From Alphaproteobacteria bacterium (GTDB lineage Bacteria; Pseudomonadota; Alphaproteobacteria; JAEULC01), in assembly GCA_020851015.1 (NCBI GenBank), contig JADZDN010000166.1, forward strand, positions 1-7,237: DNA of 7,237 nt, given 5' to 3'. Shown here in pieces: positions 5,577 to 7,237 of the stretch (position 1 is its first letter; the number at the start of each line of letters is the position of its first letter). The notes below the pieces were generated by a model that was given only the letters and a program-made list of their open reading frames with translations, had not been told where the DNA came from and searched no databases. The position numbers and the translations under genes were made by a program.

Positions 5577-6962
5577 ATGAGCGCAGCCGCGTACTCGGCG
5601 CCGGCATCCCCAGCCGGCAAAGGCCAAATCCGGCAATATGTCGTGCTCAAGGCAACCCCGGATTTGCTTAAGATCTACGATTCCGGCGCATTCGACGAAA
5701 TTCGCGACTTTCTGGTCCGGGCGATCGGCGTCAGCCAGATCGAGGCCGCCTTCAAGGAGGACGCCATCCGCGTAGCCATGCTTCCCTCGCGAAAGTGGAA
5801 GCTGTGGCGACGTGGCACCGAGCCGGCCGTCCCGCCGGTCGACGGGCTGATCGTCGTGCTGACCTTCGCCAGCGATCAGGTCCAGGCGCAGTTCCATTCC
5901 CTGGTGGGAACGGCGCTGCCCAAGGCGATCGTCAACATCGGCGCCGACCTGGCCTTCGCCCCCACGCAGTTCCGCTGCCCCGGCGAGGGCGGGCAGCCCC
6001 TGTTCGCGACGCGCGCGGAGGCCGAACTGCTGATTCATGCCGCCTATCTGAAAAAGAAGGGACGGCACGGGCAGGGCGTCAACGTCATCGTGGTCGACCA
6101 GGGATTCGACGAAGCGCTGGTGCCGAACTTCGGGGGCCGCTGGTACAACAACCCGCCGCCGCCCCAGGGCTGGGGCAGCGATCACGGCGACCGCATGGTC
6201 CGCAACATCCGCAGCATCGCGCCCGATGCGACGTTCTGGGACCTGCCGCTGATTCCCAAGGCGATCACCGACATACCGCAATTCGTCTCGGACGCGCAGG
6301 CGGCGTTCGAGACCGTGCGCCACGACATCGCGCGGCTACGCAAGCAACACCAAGTGCGCGGGCCATGGGTGATGCTGAATGCCTGGGGAATCTTCGATCG
6401 GGCGTCCGAGACGCCCACCCACCGCTACACGGACAATCTTCATCACCCGTTCAACGACGAGGTCGCGCGGTTCGACGCGGCGGGGGTCGACGTCGTCTTC
6501 GCCGCCGGCAATTGCGGCCAGTTCTGTCCGCATCCGCGCTGCGGCCATGGCGACCGCGGGCCGGGCAATTCCATCCTCGGCGCCAACGCGCATCCCCAGG
6601 TGCTGACCGTGGGCGCGGTCAGCAGCGATTGCCTGTGGCTGGGCTATTCGTCCCAGGGACCGGGGCCGGGCGACCTTTCGCCGGACAAGCCGGATCTTTC
6701 CGCCCCCAGCCAGTTCGCCGAGACCGGCGACGCCAGGGCCGGCAACACCGGCACCTCGACCGCCAGCGCGCTGGCCGCGGGGGTCATCGCCGCCATGCGG
6801 TCGAAATGGAACGCCGCCGCGATCGCGCCCGCGGCGCTGCGGACGATCCTGCGCGACAATCCGCGGGCGGTCGCCGGCGTGGCACTGCCGGACCATCGTT
6901 TCGGTCACGGCATCCTCGATGCCCGCAAGGCCTACCGCGCCGCGCGGGCGCGGCACCCTTGA
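5577..6962 (+). CDS. S8 (subtilisin-like) serine peptidase, leaderless, with unassigned N-terminal region
   Basis: 461 residues from the ATG at 5577. The catalytic domain runs from about 165 to 455 with a complete triad: D174 in VIVVDQGFD, H203 in DHGDRMV and S394 in GNTGTSTASALAAG, plus oxyanion-hole N312 in VFAAGNCG. The usual proline after the Ser motif (GTSxAxP) is leucine here. A Cys/His-rich stretch follows the oxyanion Asn (C313, C317, C322, with H319 and H324), which could bind metal or form disulphides. Residues 1-150 are not a recognisable secretion signal. They begin with an Ala/Ser/Pro-rich tail, then a mixed alpha/beta-looking region (QYVVLKATPDLL, DGLIVVLTFAS) that could be an intramolecular chaperone-like prodomain or a separate domain. 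With no signal peptide, cytoplasmic action is likely unless export is unconventional. It is divergent from the cyclase operon and convergent with the aldolase gene (22-bp gap). Confidence 0.9.
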   Translation: MSAAAYSAPASPAGKGQIRQYVVLKATPDLLKIYDSGAFDEIRDFLVRAIGVSQIEAAFKEDAIRVAMLPSRKWKLWRRGTEPAVPPVDGLIVVLTFASDQVQAQFHSLVGTALPKAIVNIGADLAFAPTQFRCPGEGGQPLFATRAEAELLIHAAYLKKKGRHGQGVNVIVVDQGFDEALVPNFGGRWYNNPPPPQGWGSDHGDRMVRNIRSIAPDATFWDLPLIPKAITDIPQFVSDAQAAFETVRHDIARLRKQHQVRGPWVMLNAWGIFDRASETPTHRYTDNLHHPFNDEVARFDAAGVDVVFAAGNCGQFCPHPRCGHGDRGPGNSILGANAHPQVLTVGAVSSDCLWLGYSSQGPGPGDLSPDKPDLSAPSQFAETGDARAGNTGTSTASALAAGVIAAMRSKWNAAAIAPAALRTILRDNPRAVAGVALPDHRFGHGILDARKAYRAARARHP

Positions 6963-6984
6963 GCGGGGCGGGTCGGGGCGCGGC

Positions 6985-7237
6985 CTAGCTGTCCTTGCCC
7001 TGGTAGATCTTGATCACCTGGTCCAAGAGCTTCATGGCGTCGTCCTTGGACCGCTGGAAGCTGTTGCGGCCGATGATCGAGCCGTTGCCGCCGCCGTCGC
7101 GGATCGCCTTGGCGTCGTCGAACACCGAGGTCTCGCCCTTGGCCTCGCCGCCCGAGAACACCACGATGCGCTTGCCGCCGAACAGCGACTGCACCACGTG
7201 TTCCACGCGCTTGGCCTGGGTCGAGATGTCGATCTTG
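6985..7237 (-). CDS. class I fructose-bisphosphate aldolase (DhnA/FbaB type), C-terminal end, truncated by window edge
   Basis: The last 83 residues are visible; the gene begins beyond the right edge. The enzyme cleaves fructose 1,6-bisphosphate to glyceraldehyde 3-phosphate and dihydroxyacetone phosphate (or the reverse) by a Schiff-base mechanism in the cytoplasm. The fragment carries the two phosphate-binding elements at the end of the TIM barrel: RIVVFSGGEAK (strand 7, SGG) and GSIIGRNSFQR (strand 8, GRN), followed by a C-terminal helix. The Schiff-base lysine lies outside the window. The reading frame is open to the edge. Related DeoC/LacD-family aldolases share these motifs, but the GRNSFQR ending is most like bacterial FbaB-type proteins. 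It converges on the S8 peptidase gene, and the 22-bp gap shows no hairpin terminator. Confidence 0.8.
   Translation of the reverse strand, partial: KIDISTQAKRVEHVVQSLFGGKRIVVFSGGEAKGETSVFDDAKAIRDGGGNGSIIGRNSFQRSKDDAMKLLDQVIKIYQGKDS

Noticed and set aside
6963..6984. G-quadruplex or bidirectional terminator between the convergent peptidase and aldolase genes
   Set aside because: Only three G-runs of three or more are present, and there is no inverted repeat or T-run.
5795..6988. Alternative plus-strand frame inside the S8 peptidase
   Set aside because: No motifs, and Arg-rich as expected from a +1-shifted high-GC gene.

Overview
The window is strongly GC-rich with G/C-heavy third codon positions. 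It looks like ordinary chromosome from an alphaproteobacterium, possibly Rhodospirillales-like. The supporting signs are the gene families present and an inverted repeat of the 'cttcgacaggctcagg...' type common between genes in that class. The taxonomic guess is inference; there is no rRNA or tRNA to anchor it.

Layout, left to right. (1) A minus-strand pair: a carbon-nitrogen hydrolase (nitrilase superfamily, 597-1511) followed 10 bp downstream by the N-terminal part of an NDP-forming acyl-CoA synthetase that runs off the left edge (1-586). Together they suggest amide or nitrile hydrolysis followed by CoA activation of the acid. (2) A 185-bp divergent spacer holding a 57-bp imperfect inverted repeat (1609-1665). 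(3) A plus-strand ten-helix EamA/DMT-family transporter (about 1697-2623). (4) Convergent to it, a minus-strand two-gene operon. The first gene is a class III adenylate cyclase fused to a TolB/FlgO-like domain and a TPR-like C-terminus (3674-5485). The second, 42 bp downstream with a strong Shine-Dalgarno, is a soluble PAP2/vanadium-haloperoxidase-fold protein whose N-terminus carries a Gly-Met-Asp tripeptide repeat encoded by a 9-bp tandem repeat (2663-3631). (5) Divergent from the cyclase across about 91 bp, a plus-strand subtilisin-like (S8) serine peptidase with no signal peptide and an unusual N-terminal region (5577-6962). (6) Convergent to that, 22 bp away, the C-terminal end of a class I fructose-bisphosphate aldolase that runs off the right edge (6985-7237).

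The least conventional part is 2663-6962: cyclase and haloperoxidase/phosphatase in one operon, with a leaderless S8 peptidase transcribed away from the same short intergenic region. A shared function or shared regulation is a hypothesis; nothing in the sequence proves it. The flanking genes look like routine metabolism and transport. I saw no tRNA, rRNA, CRISPR array, insertion sequence, integrase or convincing intrinsic terminator.
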